Below are positions 36,701-44,800 of a DNA stretch of 64,000 bases, piece by piece. Under the pieces are notes generated by a model. That model ran no database searches and was not told where the DNA came from. It was given only the letters and a program-made list of their open reading frames with translations. Position numbers and translations under genes: made by a program. How positions within the stretch are numbered: the first letter of the stretch is position 1; each line of letters begins with the position of its first letter. This DNA is from Okapia johnstoni (taxonomy: Eukaryota; Chordata; Mammalia; Artiodactyla; Giraffidae), in the NCBI GenBank assembly GCA_024291935.2, contig CM044306.1, positions 21,089,001 to 21,153,000 on the forward strand, written 5' to 3'.

Positions 36701-37052
36701 CCAAAAGTAGCTTAACTCTGAAGTTCAGTAAGCAGTGAGCAACCATTCTGAAAATAACCAAAGGGAATAGAATCGTCTTAATTGTACTCAGAAAGCTGTT
36801 TCAAAGGCATCTTATTATTAAAAAAGAGGTTGAGAGCTACTGGTTAAAAAGTACTCAAACAATGGATATCTTACCCAGACGTTTTCTGGGGCTAAGAGGC
36901 AGAATTTTTGCACAAGGAGAACGCGGGATTGCCTGGGCATTTGTCAATTCTAGTTTGGTGTCACTGGAGCTTTTAGCTTTGTCCACTGTCCGAGACGGTT
37001 TCTTTTTTGGAAAACTGATTGTAGCCTGTGACTGGGAGCGGGTTTGAGGCAT
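27616..37052 (-). CDS. CDC6: CDC6, AAA+ replication-licensing ATPase (complete gene, 11 coding exons)
   Basis: CDC6 is loaded on ORC-bound origins in G1 and, with CDT1, loads the MCM2-7 helicase; it acts in the nucleus. Coding exons (minus strand order): 36875-37052, 35790-36071, 35466-35665, 35037-35212, 34572-34678, 33426-33565, 32219-32319, 30977-31041, 28601-28803, 28018-28158, 27616-27705. All introns are GT-AG. They sum to 1683 bases, giving 560 residues plus TAA, the same length as human CDC6. Visible features are CDK sites S54-P, S74-P and S106-P, the destruction-box-like RKRL (56-59), the KEN box (81-83) and the cyclin-binding RRL (94-96). Walker A GAPGTGKT is at 202-209, Walker B DEMD at 284-287, and a winged-helix C-terminus follows. 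ATG context is ACCATCATGCC. Nothing is broken. It lies between WIPF2 upstream and RARA downstream, all on the same strand. Confidence 0.97.
27706..28017 (-). other. CDC6 intron 11
   Basis: GT-AG intron of 312 bases, A/T-rich, with no repeat recognised. Confidence 0.95.
28018..28158 (-). CDS. CDC6: CDC6 coding exon 10
   Basis: 47 codons starting LHEAYSNVCRKQQ; phase 0 at both ends. The acceptor is CCTTCCAG and the donor AAG|GTACAAC. It is part of the C-terminal winged helix. Confidence 0.97.
28159..28600 (-). other. CDC6 intron 10
   Basis: 442-base GT-AG intron with no recognised repeat. Confidence 0.95.
28601..28803 (-). CDS. CDC6: CDC6 coding exon 9
   Basis: Completes C417 and encodes KSPSESLVPKRVG to KEVTLGK. 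The acceptor is TTGATAG and the donor AAG|GTTAGT. It covers the end of the AAA+ lid and the start of the winged helix. Confidence 0.97.
29544..29622 (-). mobile_element. Truncated Bov-A SINE with perfect TSD
   Basis: 'cgttcagccgctaagtcgtg' and 'cgactctttgcaaccccgtg' mark the Bov-A unit in reverse. It is flanked by identical CTGCTTCAATT at 29533-29543 and 29623-29633, an 11-base target-site duplication. Confidence 0.92.
29884..30017 (-). mobile_element. Ruminant tRNA-derived SINE (antisense)
   Basis: A poly-T start, then 'ggctgcaccacgaggcatgt', 'gttccccaaccaaggatcaa' and an end at 'ccaccagggaagtcc'. Confidence 0.92.
30977..31041 (-). CDS. CDC6: CDC6 coding exon 8
   Basis: 65 bases encoding R395 (split) and RAIEIVESDVK to KPLSE, then one base of C417. 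The acceptor is TTTACAG after an 11-T run, the donor GAAT|GTGAGT. Confidence 0.96.
31042..32218 (-). other. CDC6 intron 8
   Basis: 1.18-kb GT-AG intron with no repeat recognised with confidence. Confidence 0.95.
32219..32319 (-). CDS. CDC6: CDC6 coding exon 7
   Basis: 33 codons plus two bases: ASNDHVLDNAAVQFCARKVSA to RKALDIC. The acceptor is GTCCAAAG and the donor TGCAG|GTGAGT. It contains the sensor-2 region of the AAA+ lid (SGDVRKAL). Confidence 0.95.
32614..32744 (-). mobile_element. Ruminant SINE 1 of a three-element cluster (antisense)
   Basis: Begins with a long T-run; 'gatcttagttccccgaccag' and 'cccccagggaagtccc' mark a tRNA-derived SINE in reverse. It is flanked by GGTCCTAT at 32607-32614 and 32747-32754. 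Confidence 0.92.
32755..33043 (-). mobile_element. Ruminant SINE 2 of the cluster (antisense, near full length)
   Basis: 'tttggctgtgctgggtcttc', 'gttgcagctgccaggctcag' and 'ccaccagggaagcccc' mark an ART2A/CHR-like SINE in reverse. CAGGTCCTAT is duplicated at 32745-32754 and 33044-33053. Confidence 0.92.
33066..33192 (-). mobile_element. Bov-A element 3 of the cluster (antisense)
   Basis: 'gtcgctcagtcatgtccgac' and 'ggagtgggttgccatttcct'. It is flanked by perfect TAAGACTATT at 33056-33065 and 33193-33202. Confidence 0.93.
33426..33565 (-). CDS. CDC6: CDC6 coding exon 6
   Basis: Completes G315, then IANTLDLTDRILPRLQARE to QDRLNQ. The acceptor is CTCCTCAG and the donor CAG|GTGAGT. It carries the sensor-1 asparagine context (IANT) and the arginine-rich ILPRLQAR segment of the AAA+ core. 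Confidence 0.97.
33746..33800 (-). mobile_element. 55-bp SINE stub with perfect TSD
   Basis: A T-run, 'tggctgtgctgcctccgtcg' and 'cggcatgtggg' are bounded by identical GAAGAATGCT at 33736-33745 and 33801-33810. This is a strongly 5'-truncated retroposition. Confidence 0.85.
33932..34129 (-). mobile_element. Bov-tA SINE (antisense) with 11-bp TSD
   Basis: Full reverse Bov-tA ending 'gctgagccacaagggaagcc', flanked by TGATTTGATTA at 33921-33931 and 34130-34140. Confidence 0.95.
34172..34314 (-). mobile_element. Ruminant tRNA-derived SINE (antisense)
   Basis: A/T-rich tail, 'gggatctcagttccctgacc' and 'ggaccaccagggaagtccc'. Imperfect TSDs TATAATAACTTTCCT / TATAGTAACTTTCTT. Confidence 0.92.
34383..34501 (+). 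mobile_element. Ruminant tRNA-derived SINE
   Basis: 'attccctggcagtccagtgg' to an (AAAAC)n tail. Short flanks TGATAA occur on both sides. Confidence 0.9.
34572..34678 (-). CDS. CDC6: CDC6 coding exon 5 (Walker B)
   Basis: Completes I279, then VLVLDEMDQLDSRG to SRLVLI. It contains the Walker B acidic motif DEMD (284-287) for Mg-ATP hydrolysis. The acceptor is CTTTGTAG and the donor ATTG|GTTAGT. Confidence 0.97.
34679..35036 (-). other. CDC6 intron 5
   Basis: 358-base GT-AG intron, T-rich near 34.86 kb, with no repeat element. Confidence 0.95.
35037..35212 (-). CDS. CDC6: CDC6 coding exon 4
   Basis: 58 codons plus two bases: KELKGFKAIVLNCMSLRSAQ to MTAEKGPM. The acceptor is TTTTTCTAG and the donor AT|GTAAGT. 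Confidence 0.97.
35213..35465 (-). other. CDC6 intron 4
   Basis: 253-base intron, no features. Confidence 0.95.
35466..35665 (-). CDS. CDC6: CDC6 coding exon 3 (Walker A)
   Basis: Completes G154, then TCYQQVKQVLTTAVPDQLPA to SRILQDLK. It contains the P-loop GAPGTGKT (202-209) with the ATP-binding lysine 208. The acceptor is GGCACAG and the donor AAG|GTACAT. Confidence 0.98.
35666..35789 (-). other. CDC6 intron 3
   Basis: Short 124-base intron. Confidence 0.95.
35790..36071 (-). CDS. CDC6: CDC6 coding exon 2 (regulatory N-terminus)
   Basis: 94 codons' worth of sequence completing G60 and ending in a base of G154. It carries S74-P and S106-P CDK sites, the KEN box (81-83) read by APC/C-CDH1, and the cyclin-binding RRL (94-96). 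The acceptor is GTTTCAG and the donor GAAG|GTTGGT. Confidence 0.97.
36072..36874 (-). other. CDC6 intron 2
   Basis: 803-base intron with a MER5A-like DNA transposon and an (AAAAC)-rich stretch around 36.5 kb. Confidence 0.95.
36302..36480 (+). mobile_element. MER5A-like hAT DNA transposon remnant
   Basis: 'gctttccaaccttggcatca', 'gactgtcctgtgcactgtat' and 'aaaatgtctccagatactgc' match the MER5A pattern. A possible right terminus (GGTTGAGAGCTACTGG) lies at about 36,828-36,843. Confidence 0.75.
36875..37052 (-). CDS. CDC6: CDC6 first coding exon
   Basis: 59 codons plus one base: MPQTRSQSQATISFPKKK to LSPRKRL. It carries the S54-P-R-K-R CDK site/nuclear localisation region. The ATG is at 37052-37050, chosen because MPQTRSQ is the family start; the longer upstream frame runs through intron sequence. 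Donor CTGG|GTAAGA. Confidence 0.97.
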
Positions 37053-37068
37053 GATGGTGGCAGCACAG
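37053..37068 (-). other. CDC6: CDC6 5'UTR part of the first coding exon
   Basis: 16 bases between the acceptor TTTTTGTACCCAG and the ATG (CTGTGCTGCCACCATC). The purine at -3 is favourable for initiation. Confidence 0.9.
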
Positions 37069-37296
37069 CTGGGTACAAAAAAGAAAACAGGACATCCAGT
37101 CAATATGTAAAAGTGAAGGAAAAATAATTAACATGGAACTTAAATCAATGATCAACACTCATTTCATAATCAGATTATGTTGTGACAATATTTTAGCATT
37201 TCATTCTGCTTCATATCCAAATCTATGCAACAACAAATACCTTGTCTACCTACTACACATAACAGGCTGTCCTAAGTATTTTAGGTATTTACTCAG

Positions 37297-37488
37297 CTTC
37301 CCTTGTGGCTCAGCTGGTAAAGAATCCACTTACAATGCGGGAGACCTGCATTTGATCCCTGGGTTGGGAAGATCCCCTGGAGAAGGGGAAGGCTACCCAC
37401 TCTAGTATTCTGGTCTGGAGAATTCCATGGACTGTATAGTCCATGGGGTCGCAAAAAGTCGGACACGACTGAGCGACTTTTACTTTCG
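37297..37488 (+). mobile_element. Bov-tA SINE
   Basis: From 'gcttcccttgtggctcagct' to 'gtcggacacgactgagcgac'. Confidence 0.94.
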
Positions 37489-37674
37489 TTTAAGTTTTAC
37501 AACCATTTTAGAGGTAGGTACTATTATCCTTTCCTTACTGATAAGAAAACTGCGAGGCAGTGAGGCCCAACATCATAGCAAGGTAAGATATAAGACCAGG
37601 TATTCTGGCTCCAGAGCCCAGATTTTTAACCACTCAAGCCATGCAATAAGAAGTTGATCTTAATTGGCGCCTAT

Positions 37675-37786
37675 AGCACTTCTAATTCTCTAGCTCCGTC
37701 TCAGCACTTCTAATTCTCTAGCTCCATCTTAGCACTTCTAGTTCTCTAGCTCCGTCTTAGCACTTCTAATTGTCTAGCTCCATCTT
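37675..37786 (+). repeat. 28-bp minisatellite, four tandem copies
   Basis: Units start at 37675, 37703, 37731 and 37759 (AGCACTTCTAATTCTCTAGC then TCCGTCTT), and a partial AGCG starts a fifth. Copies differ by single substitutions (A/G, C/G, G/A, C/T), alternating TCCGTC and TCCATC. Confidence 0.96.
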
Positions 37787-37961
37787 AGCGCAGCAGCCTC
37801 CTATACTTACAGGCTTTCCCAAGCCGTCAGTCCCTACTCTGCCCAACCTCGGCCCCACATAATCCCAGATGTTCGGGGAACATCGCCCTCCTATCACACT
37901 CAGCACAACTGTCAGACCACTCCGAGGGTGCATCCTCGCTACCCGACCCCGACCTCCTCAC

Positions 37962-38184
37962 CCTCCAGCGATCTGAGATCTCCTCCTAACAGAATCCGCG
38001 GTCCTTGCCCCAGGCAAACTCCGCCGCCCCCAAGGACCCGGGCCTCCTCTCCTTTCCACCATACAGGGCTGCGTCACCTCAGTGCCGGCTCTTCCTCACG
38101 TCTCCGGCAGACAACTTTAGGGACTGTCCACGACAAGCTGCTGGATAAACCCCACATCGGTAGCAGCAAAGCCCAGCCACGCTC
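37962..38184 (-). other. CDC6: CDC6 non-coding first exon
   Basis: On the minus strand, GAGCGTGGCTGGGCTTTGCT to the donor GGAGG|GTGAGG resembles the human CDC6 leader start as I remember it (GAGCGCGGCTGGAGTTTGCT). The 5' end is set by that similarity and lies just below the E2F sites. Confidence 0.65.
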
Positions 38185-38250
38185 GCGCCAAATCTGCACG
38201 GCTGCAGGCTTCCCGCCTCCCGCCAAAGCCCGGCCACGCTTCTGATTGGG
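38183..38250 (-). promoter_or_regulatory. CDC6: CDC6 promoter with E2F-like sites and CCAAT box
   Basis: On the minus strand, in order: a CCAAT box (38249-38245), TTTGGCGGGA (38227-38218), GGCGGGAA (38217-38210) and TTTGGCGCGA (38192-38183). The first two E2F-like sites abut. CpG-rich, TATA-less. Human CDC6 is E2F-driven at G1/S through similar sites; occupancy here is inferred. Confidence 0.85.
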
Positions 38251-38305
38251 TGTCGCCAGAGCGCCGCGCGCGCCTTGGAGGCAGCCCCCTCCTTCACAGC
38301 GGTTT

Positions 38306-38480
38306 GATCTAACTGCAGTCCAAAGGGATTCTCAAGTCTTCTCCAAAACCACAGTTCAAAAGCATCAATTCTTCAGCACTCAGCTTTGTTTATGGGCCAA
38401 CTCTCACATCCATACATGACTACTGGAAAAACCATAGCTTTGACTAGATGGACCTTTGTCGGCAAAGTAATGTCTCAATA
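38306..38480 (-). mobile_element. BovB-type LINE fragment
   Basis: 'ctgcagtccaaagggattct', 'acagttcaaaagcatcaatt' and 'ctagatggacctttgtcggc' form a widely repeated ruminant sequence that I attribute to the reverse complement of BovB. It ends about 60 bases from the CCAAT box of CDC6. The orientation is tentative. Confidence 0.7.
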
Positions 38481-39179
38481 CCTACCATTATTTGGGCGAT
38501 TCTGGGTCCAGGTTTGATGCTAAGTGCTTAACTAATGCTCAACACTGCAAGGCACAAAGCAAATCGGTCGAGGGTTAGAGGTCACAAAATTTTTGGTGGC
38601 CTTGAAGGGCCTAGGATCATTATCTGACACCAAAGTCAGTTTCTTTGTAAAGTTCTGCATAAATAACACTGCACTTCATCACATTAGCCCCCTTATTTGT
38701 GTTTCAAAGATGAGAAATAGGGCCAGGCCTTTGCTTTTATTTTGTTACAGATAAGAATATGATATTCTGTGTACATTCCCATCACTAGTCCCATTGATCC
38801 ACACAATGTGGGGAGTGGAGAGAATTATGGCCCCTTAATTTAAAAATATTTTTTAATGGCTAAACACAAGGGTTTCATGACCAGAGAAGACCTCTACAGA
38901 AGAGGCAAGCTGAGCTTTTAATGAAAAAATATAAATTAGAGCAGTAATTTACAGGCTAGCTTCCAAAGCTAATAACCCAGTTAAGCCTTGGGCGCCATTA
39001 AAAACCAGAACTCAATTCTAGGTGATGGTAAGCATTTATCTCTCATCCTTCTGTATCAAATGAAATAGAGCAATAAAACCAAGAAATAGGAAAACAACAC
39101 TATTACAATCAAGTTAGTTGTAGTTGATTCATATAGGGTATAAAAGCCAATACTGAGAGCTTATGTGTATGCCAGGCTT

Positions 39180-39374
39180 TGAGCTCTGGTAGTTTACCTA
39201 TATCACCCTATTAATTCTCACAGGAACCCCATGAAGTTGGAATTGTTTCCATTTCACAAATAAGGAGACAGAAATAGAGAGGTTGAGGAGATGTGCCCAA
39301 GATCACACAACTAGTGAGTGGAAGAATTGGAAATCGAACCCAGGAAGTCTGAAAGATCAAACTCCTAACCACTT
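39180..39374 (-). repeat. MIR SINE (antisense)
   Basis: 'ttaattctcacaggaacccc', 'cacaaataaggagacagaaa' and 'caagatcacacaactagtga' are the typical MIR reverse signature. Confidence 0.75.
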
Positions 39375-39456
39375 AAAACACCCAAGGAGTAACAGACAGA
39401 AAGTCAAAGTTGCTCAAAACACCCAAGGAGTAACAGACAGAAAGTCAAAGTTGCTC
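39375..39456 (+). repeat. Perfect 41-bp tandem duplication
   Basis: Two identical units (AAAACACCCAAGGAGTAACA to GTTGCTC) start at 39375 and 39416. The second unit runs into the Bov-tA at 39.44 kb, so part of the SINE edge was copied. Confidence 0.95.
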
Positions 39457-39633
39457 AGTCATGGCCAACTCTTTGAGACCTCATGGACTATCCAGTCCAT
39501 GGAATTCTCCAGCCCAGAATACTGGAGTGAGTAGATGTTCTCTTCTCCAGGGATCTTCCTCACCAAGAAATTGAACTCAGGTCTCCCACATTGCGGGCAG
39601 ATTCTTTACCAGCTGAGCCACCAGGGAAGCCCA
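39441..39633 (-). mobile_element. Bov-tA SINE (antisense)
   Basis: 'agttgctcagtcatggccaa' to 'gagccaccagggaagccca'. Confidence 0.93.
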
Positions 39634-40299
39634 GTAGCCAGATGCAGGTTCTATAGCAGAGAGAGGGCAAGGGAACACATTTAAGGAGGGCTTTCTAGGA
39701 GATGAAAACTGCAAGAATGAAGGGCATAGGCTGTCACAAATGGAGAAAGTGTTACCACAGAATTGAGGCTTTTTTACCAGCTGGTATTTCTAGGGCAATA
39801 GAACCTAGGAAGCAACTTCCATTGTTCATATTTATTTCTATAACCTGGGTACCTAAAAATTGTCCTTCATAACCAATGGTAACAAGTGCCCAGCGAGCTT
39901 TTAAGGGATGGTGGTGAACAACCTACCTATCTTAATTACAGAGTGAGCAGAGGAAGCCATGAGTACTTAATGTGCATACTGGAGCCTATGGAAGCATCCA
40001 CCAGGAAATACAGCACTGGTCCAAGGAAAGCCTACAAGAGTCAGGGACTACTGGGGAAGCAGGCAGAGAACTGCAGAACGTCCAGATTGAAAGGTCTCTG
40101 AAAGGATACCTACTTGAAGCTTTCTCTTTCCAGTACTCCAGTAGTTATGATGAGATACCATCATAATGTTTCTTGCTTCTGTGCCTCTTCTGTGCTGTTT
40201 CCTGTGTCTGGAATGCTTCTCACCATCCTTCCCTGGCTAATTACCATAAAGACTTTTAATATCCCTCATAGGTTTCTCCTGGTGGCTGTCCTGCTCTCC

Positions 40300-40430
40300 T
40301 GCTAGACTGTGAGCTCCTTGGAGGCAAAGACCATGTCCTATTCATCTTCATACTGTCGGTGTCTGGCACAGAGCTAAAATATGCAATCGATGCTTGCTGA
40401 ATGAATGGAAAAGACATTCCTGCCAAGTGG
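40300..40430 (+). repeat. L2 LINE 3' end
   Basis: 'tagactgtgagctccttgga', 'gtgtctggcacagagctaaa' and 'gcttgctgaatgaatgg' match the L2 3' terminus. Confidence 0.75.
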
Positions 40431-41854
40431 CTATCCATGTTTTTATGTGAACATTTTTTGTGGTCAGACAGCCTACAGTCCTTTAAATCTTACACCCCCT
40501 AAACCTAGGAGTGGAGAATGAATTACGTGTAAAATAATCCAGACTGGGCTCCAGTGATGTCAGAGACAAAGCATCTCTGCATTGTTATCCTCCAGGGTGG
40601 GGAGGACCCTGAGGTTGACATTTTAGTCCTTTTAACTCTGTCTGCAGAGTAATAGGAAGTCAGAGACAGGCAGCTTCCTTACAGTAACTTGCAGTTTGCG
40701 GATGGGCTGGGTCAGGAAACACTGAAGCGACACTTTCACCGTATGCAGCTATGCCTCGGGAATAACTGAAGTGGGACAGACTAGTGTCCTTATCACCTGC
40801 TAATGCGCACACAGTATCATGGGGGAAGGAATGAAATCACACAGGAAGAACCCGTCTGGCATCCTTTTGTGAGTCTGTGCACATGGCTTTGTGTGCACTG
40901 GTGGGTGCGACTAGCAACACCATCCCAAAAGGACAGAGAAAGCTTATAGGAAGTTAGGAAGTTAAGGGTCATTTAGGCAAGCTCCATTTGAGGGCTATTC
41001 AAAGGCACAGGAGGAACAATTACATCAATAAATAGGTAGTTTATTAATCATATTAATAACAATGATGAATCAAAGAATCAAGAATTTGTCCTATCTGGCA
41101 AATATGGATGAAAATGAAAGGAGGCCCTTTTTCCCCCTCACTCCCTCCCCTCATAGGTTTTTGCATCAAAACTATGCGAGTGACTCATCCACACACCCGT
41201 TATGAATCAGTCCAGGAAATAATTCCAAGACCTCTGCTAGTGATGAAAGTACAGGTTAAGCTCATTAAATCTATGGTGATTATGTCAGCTGACCACAGTA
41301 AGCCGAGACTGTCTGGTTCAATTTTGACACCTAAAGTCAAAGTTCAAGGAAGTCAGCTAAGATTTCAACTTAAAAAAGGAGTGAAGGAGAAAAACCAACA
41401 TCCACATAAAAATAATGACACACACAGTCTGTGTTCTGTCTTCACCTTTTCTTCACACCTCAGTGTGAGAATCTGCCATGCATACAGGTGGAGAGAACCA
41501 TTAGGGATATAAAGACAAGGCCTGGGGGATCTCCTTGGGCTCCCTAAAATCATGGACCAAGGGGAGTTAGGTGGCAAATACAAATAATGACCAACTCTCA
41601 GAATCACCTGGTCAGCTTGGCGAAATGGAACTGTGATTTTCCAAACACGGTGGGAGTGGAGGAGAGAAAATTCTCAGGAAGCTGCAGATGCTTATGTCCA
41701 AGTGAGTGTCTCTACTGTCTCAAGGGGACCTGGAGTCAAACCATGACACCCCCGAGACAGCAGACTTCTTCCCACTCTCTGCCACCACTTGTGGCAGTAT
41801 CCCAGACAAGAGTACACAGTTTTCAGGTTTTTTGTGTTTGTTGTTTAAGCAAGG

Positions 41855-44800
41855 TTTAATTAAACTGCACGGCATCCAGAAGAAAGAAATGTACCAAAGA
41901 ATCCAACCTGAGACCAGATTACACATTGTATGGGGGTGGAAATCAATGCTAAGTGGGGTAGGGAGCACTGTAATCAGAGACAACTCCAAAATAAATCATA
42001 CAATAAATTATTTTTTAAAAAGAGAGAAACTGATCGACATGCAAAGATGGACGCGCACATACATACACACGCTCTTCACACACGTCACTCTAGTCTTGTC
42101 TTCAGTGTTGATGAGGGTTCCTGTGCTGGTCGCCGTGGGAAAAGACAAAGGTTAGATGTGAGAAGAGAAGCTCAGCCCCTCTGCCACCAGTGGAATGAGG
42201 TTCAAGACAGTTAAGAGAGGGAACCCACTCATTTGCCAGAAACAAGAGTAGAAAGAAGAAAACAGCAGTTATCAAGGAAGATTTAATTGCTTCAAAGAGA
42301 GAGAGGGGAAGAAAGCACAGAAATCTAACACAAGTAAAGGCACAATGAATGTGGAGTTGAATGGAACCAAACCCTTCCTTCGGTTAGTTATCCTTTATTT
42401 TGTTTTTGTAAGCGTTTTGAAGGTGGTTGTAGTTTTACTTCATTCTGCTTTTAAGAGATGAGTCCTGAAGGCAGAGTTGTAATGCCTCCCATTCCCTAAG
42501 TTAGGGTGGCTCCCAGAGAACCACCATGACCGCGTGGAGCTGGGGACTGAGATTCAATAAGGAAAGAAAGCCTACAACTGGAATGTGAGGAAGCTGATCT
42601 GTAGTTCATTGTAGGTTGGGTTTCCAGAAGAACAGACAGCTCAGTGTAGTACCATCAAAGGGCCTCAGCCGCCCTTTACTCCACCCCCAGAGCTTTGCAG
42701 AAGGGAAGGACCCTGGAGTCACACTTCTCCCCCACTCCCATAAGCACGCAGCCTACAGATTATTTCAAGTGATCAGGAGAATTAAAACACACCCCAACCC
42801 TGAGTTGCTCTGTAGCAAGTCTATTTACAATTTTCTCTCACCTCTCCCTGGAGGTGAGTCTGGGTTTCAAGTTGGGAAGCTGTGGGCTGAGGGGATGCCC
42901 CCAGTGCAGTGGCCAGTCTCCTCGCCTCCGCCAGCTGGGAGAGCTGGTATACTTTCTGGAGGCTGGAGCCGCCCATCTGTTGGGTGGGATAACCCGAAGT
43001 GCTCTCACTCAGCGGGCCCAGGTGGTGAAACTACTGGGGGCGCTGTGGCTGGAGGAAACCCCCACCAGAGAGAAAACCACACCTGGAATATTAAAGTGCT
43101 GTGATCCAGGCTTGGGGACCAGAGACGAGGGACACAGGGACATCGAACTCATTGAAAAACCTGGAGGCCACTGGCCTGTTTCCCAGAAAGGGCGGTAAGA
43201 AACAACTATTAAGTTTTTCCCACTCGAGAAAAACAGCATAAAACCAAACCCACACAAGGGCTTTTAGCACAGCTTCCTGATGCTTAGCTGGGCAACGTCT
43301 CTTCCTTCTGGGAAGGAATAAGGGGGTTAATGGGACTGGGCAACAGCCTCAACATGAGACCACCCAATCTTCCACTGAAGAGACGACATTCCCACAAGCA
43401 GATAAAAAGAGCAGTTTAAAAGGTGAGAAGTTTTAGTGCTCTTATAGCCAGCCCACCTCAAACCTATATTACAAGCTTTTTACAGCGTACAAAATAGATC
43501 AGTAACTATGAGGCTCACATTCCCATTCCTCAATAGTAAATATACATGATAATAAATCTGTTATTAACAGAGGGACCAAATAAGGTATAAGGCAAAGACA
43601 TTTAAATAGGTACTGTGTCATCAACATGCTCTGCGGAAGAAAATCCAGCTGACTAGATCTAGTCCCAGGCCTTTCTTATGAGGCCAAGAAACTGAAAGTA
43701 CAATCCATACCCACATGACACAGTCCAAATTCTGGGGAATGTGGGGGGCAGCAGGTCACAGGGGAGGACGAAGTAGCCCCAATGAAAACCTGGGGTTTGG
43801 CTTTTACATGTAACGCTTATTTTAATGCTCTGTGTTTGAGTAGTGGGGGGGTAGAGGGGGAAGGTAACACTTTGATAACATTGTACAAAAGGCATCAACT
43901 CCCATTTCAAAAATAAATGGGAAGACTTCACAGTCCAAGTTCAGTAACCGGTCAGTGTCTACCCTGGAACTCTGCCGCAATGTCAAGTCTTGCACTTTCT
44001 CCTTTGCCCTCCACTAGCATCTCCTCTCTCAGCTCCTCTGGCTTCAGGATGCCAGGGATACTGCTGAGAGGTAACTGCTAACAGATGTGAAAATAAAAAT
44101 CATAAATAAAAGAACGATTAGAAAAAGTGTGGTGACAGACCTAATCGTGGTTTGCCTCAACAGTCAGTATGGTCCAGGGGATGGCAAAGGACAGCAGACC
44201 CCAGACAAATAACCCAAGTTGAGAGCTCTCTCATCTAGCAGTGGGAAGACTTGGGTTTCACTGGGCACCATGAAAAGACCTTTAGTTTGTCATCCAATAG
44301 ATTGGAAAGGTCCCTAGGACAGTTTAAGCCTGTGATGTACCTGGTGAAAAGTCTTCACAGACTTTTCCCCATTCATTCCAAAGAACAGCATGGTTCCTCT
44401 GCTCTCACTCCAAGCTCTGAGCAGCCTCTGCACTCAAGGACTTGAGCAAACCACACCAGCTGGATGTGGTGCTCCACTGTGCCGTCAGAGAAGGGCAAGT
44501 CCCTGTACCATGATCCAAGCTCAGGTCCTACCTAGATTGGGAACCTCCATTTTCTCTGGGCTCTTCAACTAGGACTTGGAAGACAAAACAACATGTTGCT
44601 GGCTGCCACGGAAGATCAACTGGGTCGAAGCACAGCTCACCAGAGTCACCATGCTTCTTCGCACAGAAGAATCTTTGACTCCCCCAGAAGCTTCCTCACC
44701 TGTCTCTACTCAGAAATGTTAACCTATGCAGGCTTGCAGCTGAACGGTGAAGGGAATGGGAAGAGCCTGCTCAGTCAGCTGGGCTATGAATTTCAGAACC

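Larger units (their letters stand above)
37069..37961 (-). other. CDC6 intron 1
   Basis: 893-base intron with a Bov-tA (37.3 kb) and a four-copy 28-bp minisatellite (37.68-37.79 kb) close to exon 1. Confidence 0.8.
38251..41854. other. Intergenic region between WIPF2 and CDC6
   Basis: No gene seen. It holds a BovB-like fragment close to the CDC6 promoter, a MIR, a 41-bp tandem duplication, a Bov-tA and an L2 tail. Otherwise it is A/T-rich. Confidence 0.6.

Noticed and set aside
36855..37103. Upstream ATG extending the CDC6 first coding exon
   Set aside because: The extra residues are encoded by the intron and acceptor sequence. The family start MPQTRSQ and the acceptor at 37069 fix the true start.
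37675..37786. Regularly spaced direct repeats resembling a CRISPR array
   Set aside because: Units are contiguous with no unique spacers, and the host is a mammal. It is a minisatellite.
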